A stretch of DNA of 64,000 nt. Origin: Staphylococcus argensis. Lineage in GTDB: Bacteria; Bacillota; Bacilli; Staphylococcales; Staphylococcaceae. A model generated the notes under the pieces. That model saw only the letters and a program-made list of their open reading frames with translations. It did not search any database and had not been told where the DNA came from. The stretch lies in the NCBI RefSeq assembly GCF_002902305.1, contig NZ_PPPX01000016.1, forward strand, positions 225,421-289,420, given 5' to 3'. The translations under genes were made by a program, and so were the position numbers. Below, one piece after another: positions 52,533 to 61,061 of the stretch; position 1 is the first letter of the stretch, and every line of letters begins with the position of its first letter.

Positions 52533-52576
52533 AGCCCTTTCTAAGTGAGTAGCTTATCACTTAGAAAGGGCATTCT
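52533..52576 (+). terminator. Terminator of the WYL regulator gene
   Basis: GCCCTTTCTAAGTGA / TCACTTAGAAAGGGC with a six-base loop is followed by ATTCT. Confidence 0.85.
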
Positions 52577-52596
52577 ATTATTAATCAAATTTCAAC

Positions 52597-52758
52597 TTAA
52601 GCTGTTATACCACACGCTTCCGCAACAACTTCCACGATGTGTTTAACTAAGATTCGGTCACTTAGTCCTTCGCGTTCGACCCCTAACTGCATTTGAATAT
52701 GACAGCCAGGATTAGATGGAATGACTAAGTTTGGATGTGCTGCTTCAACGTTTTTCAT
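52597..52758 (-). pseudogene. C-terminal relic of a GlcF/LutA-like iron-sulfur protein
   Basis: A 53-codon frame reads NLVIPSNPGCHIQMQLGV, then EREGLSDRILVKHIVEVVAEA and CGITA before the stop. The NPGC..Q..LGV block and the following H-V-E helix are the end of the second cysteine-rich (CCG) domain of GlcF-type glycolate oxidase subunits. The rest of the protein of about 400 residues is missing, and the region upstream is AT-rich with no start signal. Confidence 0.65.
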
Positions 52759-52810
52759 TATCACTTTTTAAATTAAATTATTTTACTCTTTATGTTTACT
52801 TAAAAACGAC

Positions 52811-52842
52811 AAAAAAATCCCGGAGTATTTAAACTCCGGGTC
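52811..52842 (-). terminator. Terminator of the polyol operon
   Basis: TCCCGGAGT / ACTCCGGG(A) with an ATTTAA loop is followed on the minus strand by TTTTTTTG. Confidence 0.9.
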
Positions 52843-52861
52843 ACCTTATATATATCTATCT

Positions 52862-53644
52862 TTACAACGCTGTATAGCCACCATCAATTGTAAACACGCT
52901 ACCTTGTGCGAATGAAGAAGCATCGGATGCGAGATAAACGACGATACCGCCAAGTTCATGTGGTGCACCTGGACGACCCATTGGTGTGAAGCCCATCCAA
53001 TCGTCGATCATCGCCCCACCTTTATCGAAGAATGGTTTCGTCAATTCAGTCTTCATGTAACCTGGCGCAATGGTGTTGACTTTAATACCGTATTTAGACC
53101 ATTCCATCGCCAGACTTTTCGTCAACATGATCACGCCTGCTTTAGATGCGTTGTAAGAACATTGTTCTTGTGGTTTGTTTGCGATCAGACCTGACATAGA
53201 TGATGTATTAATGATTGAACCGTAACCTTGTTTTATCATTATTTTACCTACAGTTTGAGCAACTAGGAAGATACCGTTCAAGTTTAAATCCATGACTTTC
53301 TTCCAGTTCTCGTATGACATTTCTTCCGCTTTCTCGTTAATTGTCATGCCGGCGTTGTTCACGAGGATATCAATCTTGCCGTATTCCTCTACTACTGTGT
53401 CCGCCATTTGGTTGACCGCTTCAGGATCTGTCACATCAGTTTCAATCGCAGTCGTCTTCACACCTTCAGCCTCACTAATATTCTGCGCGGTCTTCTTCGC
53501 AAGTGGAAGGTTGATATCGGCAATCACGATGTCTGCGCCTGCTTGAGCAAGTGCTTCTGCCATAGCTTGACCTAAGCCCATTGCACCTCCTGTGACGATG
53601 GCTACTTTACCGTTGAGTTTAAATTGTTCAATAATGTTAGTCAT
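52862..53644 (-). CDS. SDR-family polyol/sugar dehydrogenase
   Basis: A 260-residue classical SDR. It has the cofactor motif VTGGAMGLGQAMAEAL, Asp of the cofactor pocket in ADINLPLA, NNAGMT, catalytic Ser in INTSSMSGL, and Tyr-Lys in SYNASKAGV. It ends GSVFTIDGGYTAL. The start overlaps the permease end by eight bases. With a polyol permease and an FGGY kinase it probably oxidises a pentitol or related polyol to the ketose that the kinase phosphorylates (inference from context). Confidence 0.88.
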   Translation of the reverse strand: MTNIIEQFKLNGKVAIVTGGAMGLGQAMAEALAQAGADIVIADINLPLAKKTAQNISEAEGVKTTAIETDVTDPEAVNQMADTVVEEYGKIDILVNNAGMTINEKAEEMSYENWKKVMDLNLNGIFLVAQTVGKIMIKQGYGSIINTSSMSGLIANKPQEQCSYNASKAGVIMLTKSLAMEWSKYGIKVNTIAPGYMKTELTKPFFDKGGAMIDDWMGFTPMGRPGAPHELGGIVVYLASDASSFAQGSVFTIDGGYTAL

Positions 53645-54917
53645 GTTCTGACACCTTTCTCTCTATAGTTTGTTGAGGTTGTTGGACTTTCATAAAGAAG
53701 GTCAATACAAACCCGATAATGTAGAATGCTGCTAACGCCCAAATTGCAGCGCGTGTGCCACCTAAAGGTAAGAACGCTCTCGCAATTAATGGACCCATAA
53801 AGTTACTGAGACCGGCAGATAAGTTGTGAATAGAAACTGCCGCCCCTTTATTCTCTGGTTCTAGTGTTGGGAAAATGGCTGACATCGGAACGAATGCTGC
53901 CACGGCGAAACCGAAGACAACTGCTGCGATGAGTGCAACCCAGAAGTTCGGACCAGTCCACAATGGGATGTAGTAGAATGCTAAAGTCGATAGCGCCATA
54001 CCGATACAGCCGAACCAGCGTACTTGTCGAATCCAGCCAATATTGTCTCCCACGACGCCCCAGAAGAGATTCGTAAAGATAGTCACGATGTACATGACGC
54101 CCCAAATTCTCAACCATTGCGCCATGGAGAAACCAACGTGGTCTGTAAAGAAACTTGGCATGAAGACCACGAGACCGAAGAGTGAGAGTTGGTTAATGAT
54201 ACGCACAAGACAAGCGATCGCCACTTGAGGATTGCGCAATATCGTAATCCCTTTGACAAATTCACCTAACATTTCTTTCTTCGTCAGCTGCTTCGCTTCA
54301 CTTTGCGCACCCTGCTTGTCTTTTACCAAGAACATCGCGAGCATACCGCCGATGAAGATAAAGATAATAGATGACCACAGTGTGCCCATGTAGCCGAGCC
54401 ATGGAATCGTAAAGCTTGGTAAGTATGTACCGATTACGCCGATACCGATGGAATACATCGCCCAGAACCAACCCATCGCCGACGCAAGTTTGTAGCGTGG
54501 TGCGGAGTAAGTAATCCACACGACGAAACTGTAAATAAACATCGGATAAGCAAGGCCACGAATGCCGTACATGATGAGCATCATCGGATAGCTTTCTTGT
54601 TCTAAACCGAGGACAAGGAACCCGACGTGGAAGATGATCCACATGATGAAGGCGAAGATCATCACGCGACGTGGGCTGAAGATTTCAGCTAGCACCCCTG
54701 ACATCCAAGATGCGATAGCCACGACGAAACCATAAACAGTAAGAACATTCCCTGCATGTCCACTGTCAAAGCCAAGCATCCTAATGTATTTCGATAGGAA
54801 GGCTTGTTCAATACCATCTCCAGTCATGAAGATCGCCACCGCGACGTAACCCCAGAGTAAGATCATCGGTAAACCTAGAAATTGTCGTTGACTATTTGTA
54901 TTTAAATCGTTGCCCAC
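53637..54917 (-). CDS. MFS transporter, RbtT/DalT/CsbX polyol permease type
   Basis: A 426-residue protein with 12 predicted helices. The N-terminal half has PMILLWGYVAVAIFMTGDGIE and SPRRVMIFAFIMW; the loop after helix 6 is hydrophilic (KDKQGAQSEAKQLTKKEM). This resembles the ribitol/D-arabitol permeases of the RbtT/DalT/CsbX group. The ATG touches the kinase stop. Uptake of a pentitol is the likeliest role; the exact sugar is undetermined. Confidence 0.85.
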   Translation of the reverse strand: MGNDLNTNSQRQFLGLPMILLWGYVAVAIFMTGDGIEQAFLSKYIRMLGFDSGHAGNVLTVYGFVVAIASWMSGVLAEIFSPRRVMIFAFIMWIIFHVGFLVLGLEQESYPMMLIMYGIRGLAYPMFIYSFVVWITYSAPRYKLASAMGWFWAMYSIGIGVIGTYLPSFTIPWLGYMGTLWSSIIFIFIGGMLAMFLVKDKQGAQSEAKQLTKKEMLGEFVKGITILRNPQVAIACLVRIINQLSLFGLVVFMPSFFTDHVGFSMAQWLRIWGVMYIVTIFTNLFWGVVGDNIGWIRQVRWFGCIGMALSTLAFYYIPLWTGPNFWVALIAAVVFGFAVAAFVPMSAIFPTLEPENKGAAVSIHNLSAGLSNFMGPLIARAFLPLGGTRAAIWALAAFYIIGFVLTFFMKVQQPQQTIERKVSEHD

Positions 54918-56539
54918 TACTGATCCCGCTTTCTATCTTTATTTGAGTTGAACTGCTGACCTGCCACGTGCTCGAGTTCCATTCCCGCTTTGAAACGTTC
55001 AGTGTAGTTTCGGAAACTGTCGATTTCCGCTTCAGTCGGTTCAATCGTGATCGCATCTGACGCTTCGAACGCTGAGTCATTGAGGAACTGTGCTAAATCT
55101 TTGTGTTCTGCCACGAGATAGCGTGCGAGCACTGCGATACCCCAAGCGCCACCTTCTGACGCTGTTTGCATGACACTGACCGGACTTTCGAGTGCAGCCG
55201 CCATGTAGCGTTGCGCCACTTCCTTCGTGGTAAAAATGCCACCATGACCTAGCATTGAATCGATTTGAATCTGTTCGTTCTCTTTCAATAAATCGATGCC
55301 AATTTTAAGTGTCGCAAAGGCACTATAAATTTGTGATTTTATAAAGTTCGCGAGATTAAAGTTGCTGTCTAACGAACGAAGTAATAACGGGTACCCTTGA
55401 GGGACGTCAGTAATAAATTCGCCCGAAACGTAGCCGATAGACAATAATTGCCCTAAATCGTCGTCTCCGTCTAAAGCGCTTTCAAACAAGGTTGTGAAGA
55501 GGTTATTTTTATCATAATCCACACCTAAACGTTGAAGTAACTCTTCAAAGATGCCGACCCACGCGTTGATATCTGACGTGCAATTGTTGGCGTGAATCAT
55601 CGCGACCTCGTAGCCATCTGGCGTTGAGACGATATCCACCTCTGGATAGAGCTGCTGAATCTGTTTCTCCAACACGATCATGGAGAAGATGCTCGTACCC
55701 GCTGACACGTTCCCCGTGCGAGGTGCGACACTGTTCGTTGCGACCATGCCAGTTGCCGCATCTGCTTCAGGCGCACACATTGGACATCCTGCTTCAAGCT
55801 CTTCGTGAGGGTCAATCAGCTTGGCACCTATCTCCGTTAGACGTCCCGCAGACTGACCTGCCACGACCACTTCAGGTAGAATATCTTCAATCTGTTGCGT
55901 ATATCCCGCTTCGTGAAAATGCGTATTGAACCGTTGAAGTAAATCCGAACGGTAAGTCAACGTGTCGCTATCAATCGGGAACATCCCTGAGGCATCACCG
56001 ATACCGAGCACACGCTCACCTGATAAGTACCAATGAACGTAACCTGCCAATGTCGTCATATAACGGACATGTGGCACGTGTTCTTCCTTGTCGATAGCGG
56101 ATTGATAGAGCTGCGCAATACTCCAGCGTTCAGGAATATTCACTTGGAAATCTTCTCGGAGTATACTTGCCGCTTCATTCGCATTGTTATTACGCCAAGT
56201 TCGAAACGGCACGAGTAAATCATCGTGCTCATCAAAGACGAGATAACCATGCATCATTCCGCTAATACCTAACGATGCGATATTTCTCACTGTCGTATCA
56301 TATTGATCTTTAATGGCATCGGTCATTTCAGCGTAGCTTCGCTGCAAGCCGACCCAGACATCGTTCATTGAATACGTCCAGTAACCATGTTTGAATTGAT
56401 TCTCCCACTCAAACGAACCTGTAGCTATCGTCCGACATTCAGGATCTATCGCTACAGTCTTGATGCGCGTAGAACCAAATTCGATACCAATAGACAACTG
56501 ACCTGCGTCAATCAGTTGCTTGATTTCAGAAGTCGTCAT
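54917..56539 (-). CDS. FGGY-family carbohydrate kinase
   Basis: A 540-residue sugar kinase of the xylulokinase/ribulokinase superfamily. The N-terminal actin-like domain begins SIGIEFGSTRIKTVAID, and the substrate-side motif is GISGMMHGYLVFDEHDD. The C-terminal domain has GNVSAGTSIFSMIV, MLGHGGIFTTKEVAQRYMAAAL and SEGGAWGIAVLA. First gene of the kinase-permease-SDR operon. A cre site lies about 31-44 bp before the ATG, so it should be glucose-repressed. Probable substrate: a ketopentose such as xylulose or ribulose. Confidence 0.87.
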   Translation of the reverse strand: MTTSEIKQLIDAGQLSIGIEFGSTRIKTVAIDPECRTIATGSFEWENQFKHGYWTYSMNDVWVGLQRSYAEMTDAIKDQYDTTVRNIASLGISGMMHGYLVFDEHDDLLVPFRTWRNNNANEAASILREDFQVNIPERWSIAQLYQSAIDKEEHVPHVRYMTTLAGYVHWYLSGERVLGIGDASGMFPIDSDTLTYRSDLLQRFNTHFHEAGYTQQIEDILPEVVVAGQSAGRLTEIGAKLIDPHEELEAGCPMCAPEADAATGMVATNSVAPRTGNVSAGTSIFSMIVLEKQIQQLYPEVDIVSTPDGYEVAMIHANNCTSDINAWVGIFEELLQRLGVDYDKNNLFTTLFESALDGDDDLGQLLSIGYVSGEFITDVPQGYPLLLRSLDSNFNLANFIKSQIYSAFATLKIGIDLLKENEQIQIDSMLGHGGIFTTKEVAQRYMAAALESPVSVMQTASEGGAWGIAVLARYLVAEHKDLAQFLNDSAFEASDAITIEPTEAEIDSFRNYTERFKAGMELEHVAGQQFNSNKDRKRDQ

Positions 56540-56569
56540 CTCAATACCTCACTATATGTATTTAAATTA

Positions 56570-56583
56570 TGTAATCGTTTACA
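56570..56583 (-). promoter_or_regulatory. CcpA cre site before the polyol operon
   Basis: TGTAATCGTTTACA is a near-perfect cre palindrome 31-44 bp upstream of the kinase start. It is nearly the reverse complement of the element at 44911. Confidence 0.75.
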
Positions 56584-56707
56584 AAATAATTATCTTACAA
56601 CATAGTTGCCACAGTCAATGAAATAAATTTGAAGATATATTGTTTTGTTGGGAAGTGGAGGGAGGAATTTTTTAACAAATAGAAGGAATTTTACTACTAA
56701 AATAGAA

Positions 56708-56780
56708 AAACTCATAAGACGTTGAGCATCGCTTACCTAACCATAACGGATAAGCCTTATGTCTACGTCCTATGAGTTTC
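56708..56780 (-). terminator. Long-stem terminator of the NAD(P)-binding protein gene
   Basis: AAACTCATAgGACGT / ACGTCtTATGAGTTT encloses an inner stem (GCTTA/TAAGC) and is followed on the minus strand by TTCTATTTT. The nested form is unusual for a simple terminator. Confidence 0.7.
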
Positions 56781-56792
56781 TATTAAATCTAT

Positions 56793-57443
56793 TTATTTCG
56801 CACCTGTAAGTGCTTCTAAGACTGGCGTTTCACCTGATTGAATAAAGATATGTTTGTGCTCTACTTCTTCTGTATCCAATGCATTAACAAGCACTGTAGC
56901 TACATCTTCACGAGGGATCTTGTAGCTGCTAGGATCGTCTTCTAGCTCTGTTGATACTTCAATCTTGCCTGTACCTTCGTCGTCTTGAAGTGGTCCAGGG
57001 TGTACGATTGTGTAGTTGAGACCTGAATCTTCAATGTATAAGTCTGAGAAGTGTTTAGCAACCGCATAAGGTTTCATAACTTCTGACTCTTCTTCAGGAT
57101 GAAGGCTGTCTGTCGCACTGAGTTGTACGAAACGTTTAATATGATATTTGTTGGCATAATCAACTGCTTTCTTCGCACCCCATAGGTCAACCATCATTGT
57201 CTTGTCAGCACCTGTGCTGCCACCTGAACCTGCTGCGAAGATCACACCTTCAGCATCTTTAAATGCGTCAGAGAAATCTTCTTCAAGATCTCCAACCATG
57301 ACACGGTCTGCACCAATTTCACGTAACTCTGATACTTGTTCTTCCTTGCGTACTAATGCGATAGAGTGATGTCCTGCTTCTTTAAGTTGCGCAATAACCT
57401 TTCTACCTACAGCGCCATTTGCACCGATAACTAAGATTTCCAT
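56793..57443 (-). CDS. NAD(P)H-binding SDR-like protein (YwnB/atypical SDR)
   Basis: A 216-residue atypical SDR: Rossmann motif ILVIGANGAVGRKVIAQL at the N-terminus, FAAGSGGSTGADKTMMVDLWGA, then RFVQLSATDSLHPEEE and MKPYAVAKHFSD containing a YAVAK pair. The end FIQSGETPVLEALTGAK is complete. I start at the ATG at 57443, nine bases after GGAGTG. Relatives respond to thiol or quinone stress in staphylococci. A near-palindrome ATATGCACGTACATAT at about 57465-57480, just upstream, could be an operator. Confidence 0.85.
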   Translation of the reverse strand: MEILVIGANGAVGRKVIAQLKEAGHHSIALVRKEEQVSELREIGADRVMVGDLEEDFSDAFKDAEGVIFAAGSGGSTGADKTMMVDLWGAKKAVDYANKYHIKRFVQLSATDSLHPEEESEVMKPYAVAKHFSDLYIEDSGLNYTIVHPGPLQDDEGTGKIEVSTELEDDPSSYKIPREDVATVLVNALDTEEVEHKHIFIQSGETPVLEALTGAK

Positions 57444-57731
57444 CTTTTTAATCACTCCTTTTATAATATATGCACGTACATATTATTTAAGTACCACTTT
57501 TATATTGGAGTAAACATAGACCGATGTTTAAGGTGAGTTTAAAATGTTCTTAATCTAACGTTACTTCTGAACCAAGGTCTCATAATTAATGATGTTAGAA
57601 TTAACTGGAGCTGGCTTGTCATCATATCGCGTTAAATCGATTGATATAAGTCTCTTCAGAAATGTATTTTCTATTTTAAAAACCAGCCCGCAGCATTCCC
57701 AACACTACGATCTAGACTTTAATGAACCATT

Positions 57732-58766
57732 CTATAACTCAATATGTCGTCCTTTCCACTCTACTTGTTTACGTAGCTTTGTGCTGTACCAAGACAAACC
57801 GTAAACGTAGAAGAAAAACAGCACATGTAGTGGAAACGTAACTATAGAACTGAGACGTGTTGAAATGACACGTCGGCTTAAAACAAAGAAACTCAAACCA
57901 TAACATAGGAGAGCTGATAACCGACGTGACGCCACCGCAATCATACTTCCACTTAGCCACAGCATAACTAACGTCATTACCCATGGATGCGTTTGACTTG
58001 AACCGACTGCGATGTGCTTACGAAATCCTCGCACCATTTCTGAGAGACTGTGATACATACGGAAGTGAACATAACCTTTTCCTAAACGCAAATCGATAGG
58101 TATCCCGGCTCGTGCATACGCTCGATACAACGCCTCACCTTCCATCACTGCATCTTTCGCCACACGATGACCTCCGATACGCCAATAATCTTCTCGATGG
58201 GTCAACATGACTGGACCAAATAAACAAGACGTCTGCATATGAGACAAGAGACTAAATATATTCATACCGACTACCGTAACAATATTAAAAACAGAAGCGA
58301 GTCTCTCCAAGGCACCACCTGTTTCATGATAAGGTTGCACACTCAATACGCCCTGACTTTGACCATTTCCCAGGAAATCTTTCAATGCGTAGGGATGAGT
58401 AAAAAAGGTATCCGCATCCATAAATAATAAGCGTTCATGATGTGCTATTTGAGCCCCGACATAGCAAGCGTAACTTTTACCTGACCAAGTATGAGGCTCA
58501 ACATCGACAACATCTGTACCATATTCTTGCGCAATCGCTCGTGTGTTATCCGTCGACTGGTCATCAGCTACAATGACTTCTACCTCTACTTGTTGCTGAC
58601 GACGAATCGACTTCAACAACCGAGGAAGACGATGTGCTTCGTTTCGTGCAGGAATGATAATCGACACCTGACGTCTGACACCTGAATGCGTAGACTGAAT
58701 ATAGCGCGCTCGACCCAGCAATATGAGTGGTAAACTGCAAAATATCAGAAAGAGTACTCGCTTCAT
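57732..58766 (-). CDS. crtQ: 4,4'-diaponeurosporenoate glycosyltransferase
   Basis: A 344-residue family-2 glycosyltransferase with an N-terminal membrane helix and three C-terminal helices. The GT-A core has VSIIIPARNEAHRLPRLLKS, VIVADDQSTDNTRA, and the metal-binding FMDADTFF. CrtQ glucosylates diaponeurosporenoic acid in staphyloxanthin synthesis. Its start overlaps the crtP stop as ATGA. It is the last gene of the operon; a clear terminator is not visible in the next 250 bp. Confidence 0.88.
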   Translation of the reverse strand: MKRVLFLIFCSLPLILLGRARYIQSTHSGVRRQVSIIIPARNEAHRLPRLLKSIRRQQQVEVEVIVADDQSTDNTRAIAQEYGTDVVDVEPHTWSGKSYACYVGAQIAHHERLLFMDADTFFTHPYALKDFLGNGQSQGVLSVQPYHETGGALERLASVFNIVTVVGMNIFSLLSHMQTSCLFGPVMLTHREDYWRIGGHRVAKDAVMEGEALYRAYARAGIPIDLRLGKGYVHFRMYHSLSEMVRGFRKHIAVGSSQTHPWVMTLVMLWLSGSMIAVASRRLSALLCYGLSFFVLSRRVISTRLSSIVTFPLHVLFFFYVYGLSWYSTKLRKQVEWKGRHIEL

Positions 58767-60220
58767 TCGGGAATCATCTCACCGACTTGCTGACCGCTGA
58801 GCACGACCATCGGCATACCTCCACCAGGGTTAACAGTGCCACCTACAAAGTATAGATTATCGACCACTTCAGACCGCTTAGGGTGCTTAAACCCTCGATT
58901 CAATCGACGATCTGACAGCGTACCATAGATGGAACCCCCATCAGAATAATAGAGTGCGTGTAAGTCATCTGGCGTCAACGTATACTCTGAGACAATGTGC
59001 GACCGTAAACCTTCAAGTCCCATCGCCTCTAACTTGTCTAAGACACGTTCACGGAAACGTTGGTAACTCGCCTCAGTAAAGGATACTCCTGCAGGAATGT
59101 GAGGCAGGATCTTCAAGTTGTCAGAACCCTCAGGTGCTTGCGTCGCATCTGTCGTAGTCGTATGGACGAGGTAAATCGTCGGATCCGTCGGTAACATCTT
59201 GTCATGAAAGACTTGCTTGTAATTGCGCTTTGAATCTTTAGAGAAGAAGAAATTATGATGCGCAAGTTGCGAATATTGCTTATCCAAACCGAGATGCATG
59301 ACGTAGCCAGAGCTAGCCGGTGGGAATTTGCGTTCCCATTTCTTAAGTTGTTTCGGCGTATAATCAAGGATATGACGGTAAAATGGTAGTACCTCCATAT
59401 TCGAAATGAACACATCGGCACTCACAGTCTGACCATTGACTACGAGACTTTCAATACGCTCTTTCTCTGTCGTGGCATGGGTAATTTCAGCATTCAGTTC
59501 TATCTGCACACCAATATCGCGCGCAAGTTGTTCCATTCCTTGTGCCAGTTTATGCAAACCACCTTGGACATACCAAACGCCTTGTTCATGTTGCATATGT
59601 GCCATCATATTCAATACTGCTGGCGCATCGTAGGCGCTGGAGCCGACGTATTTAATAAAATATCCCAACATATCTCGTAAATGTGCATTACTAATGTAGT
59701 GATTAATCGCTTGTTGCATCGTCCGAAAGACATCGAATTGTAGCGCTTTGAACGGTCCATAATAACGTATCACTTGGCGTAAGTTATCGAGACCATGTCG
59801 GAAATATCCTTGTTCCGTTAAACGATCTAATCGGCCGGCGTAGTTAAGAAATTGGCGATACTCAGATATATCACGCTCTGATAATTGCGACGCCGTTTGC
59901 ATACGTTCGAGATCTTGGTACAAATCAATCTTTGCACCATCAGGAAAGAAGGCACGCCATTGTAAGGGGATTTCAGTAACGTCCACATAATCACGCATCT
60001 CTCTATCACTGCGCTTAAATAGCCGTTCCATCACTTTAGGCATCGTCAAGAGTGAAGGCCCTAAATCAAAACCGAAACCGTCCTGTTCACGACGATTAAG
60101 CTTGCCTCCGAGATGATCATTTTTCTCATATAACGTGACATCAAAGCCGCGTTGACGCAACGTAATCGCCGCAGACATTCCGCCTAATCCGCCACCGATA
60201 ACTACTACTTTGCTAGGCAT
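58763..60220 (-). CDS. crtP: 4,4'-diaponeurosporene oxidase
   Basis: A 485-residue FAD-dependent carotenoid oxidase. FAD motif VVVIGGGLGGMSAAITLRQ, NDHLGGKLNRREQDGFGFDL, and GPSLLTMPKV at the N-terminus; ISNMEVLPFYR in the middle; C-terminal VGGTVNPGGGMPMVVLSGQQ. SSAYDAPAVLNMM and the FFFSKDSKRNYKQVFHD region match CrtP rather than CrtN. It oxidises the terminal methyl of diaponeurosporene. It starts four bases after crtM, with the TAGGAGG site overlapping the crtM stop. Confidence 0.88.
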   Translation of the reverse strand: MPSKVVVIGGGLGGMSAAITLRQRGFDVTLYEKNDHLGGKLNRREQDGFGFDLGPSLLTMPKVMERLFKRSDREMRDYVDVTEIPLQWRAFFPDGAKIDLYQDLERMQTASQLSERDISEYRQFLNYAGRLDRLTEQGYFRHGLDNLRQVIRYYGPFKALQFDVFRTMQQAINHYISNAHLRDMLGYFIKYVGSSAYDAPAVLNMMAHMQHEQGVWYVQGGLHKLAQGMEQLARDIGVQIELNAEITHATTEKERIESLVVNGQTVSADVFISNMEVLPFYRHILDYTPKQLKKWERKFPPASSGYVMHLGLDKQYSQLAHHNFFFSKDSKRNYKQVFHDKMLPTDPTIYLVHTTTTDATQAPEGSDNLKILPHIPAGVSFTEASYQRFRERVLDKLEAMGLEGLRSHIVSEYTLTPDDLHALYYSDGGSIYGTLSDRRLNRGFKHPKRSEVVDNLYFVGGTVNPGGGMPMVVLSGQQVGEMIPE

Positions 60221-60224
60221 GATC

Positions 60225-61061
60225 TCAACCTCCTACATTATGTTTCTCTTTACGATATAACGCTTGCTTACGACTGCGAGGTACGACATGTCGTTGAGAA
60301 AGTGAATCGTAATGATGTTCGCGAATCACATTGAGAATTTCTCCATACACGGTCGCCGATAAGCATACCGGCAGTCTCGCTTCCCTCTTATAATGTGACA
60401 ACTCATCACGAAATTGCTTGTAACGTGTTTCCGCTTCAGCCGCCAGTCCTTCAAAGAGTTGCTTAAAGCCATTTGTCACTTGTCCTTGTGCAATTTGCGT
60501 TTCCGTCACACCATAGTGTGCCATCATTTGACGTGGCAAATAGATACGCTGCAAATCACGATAGTCTTCCCCCACATCGCGCAATATATTCGTCAACTGC
60601 ATCGCGACACCCAGACGACGCGCCTGAGCATAACGTTGCGCATCAACTTCATGGCTCAATATCGGCAGTAACATCCCACCAACCGACGCAGCGACTTTCT
60701 CACAATACGTCACTAGCATTTCAAACGTCTCAGGTTGCTTGAACATCAAATCCATTCGTTGCCCTTCTATCTGCTCATCGTAAAAGTCAGTGTTGATCTC
60801 ATAACGTTCGTGTACCCACGCAAGCGCTCTCCATACAGGATGATCAACTACCTTTCCTCGTTTAAAATGATCAAGTTCGCTTTGAATTTGATCAATCGAT
60901 CCTTGTTCTTCATCTACCGCATCATCACACATACGACAAAACGCATAAATCGCATACACGGCTAAACGGTCTTGTTTCGGCAATTGGGAGAAGGCGTAAT
61001 AGAACGATTTCGAATGTTGTTTGATCACACGTTCACAGTAAGCCAAATCTCTATTTTTCAT
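60225..61061 (-). CDS. crtM: Dehydrosqualene synthase
   Basis: A 278-residue trans-isoprenyl diphosphate synthase joining two farnesyl diphosphates. Both Asp-rich motifs are present: FCRMCDDAVDEEQG (about 48) and NILRDVGEDYRDLQRIYLP (about 172). I use the ATG at 61061, five bases after AGGAGG; it overlaps the crtN end by 11 bases. It supplies the C30 backbone for the other crt products. Confidence 0.92.
   Translation of the reverse strand: MKNRDLAYCERVIKQHSKSFYYAFSQLPKQDRLAVYAIYAFCRMCDDAVDEEQGSIDQIQSELDHFKRGKVVDHPVWRALAWVHERYEINTDFYDEQIEGQRMDLMFKQPETFEMLVTYCEKVAASVGGMLLPILSHEVDAQRYAQARRLGVAMQLTNILRDVGEDYRDLQRIYLPRQMMAHYGVTETQIAQGQVTNGFKQLFEGLAAEAETRYKQFRDELSHYKREARLPVCLSATVYGEILNVIREHHYDSLSQRHVVPRSRKQALYRKEKHNVGG

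Noticed and set aside
59113-59421. Other frames inside the crt genes, 100 codons and shorter
   Set aside because: They overlap complete crt genes in shifted frames and have no ribosome sites.
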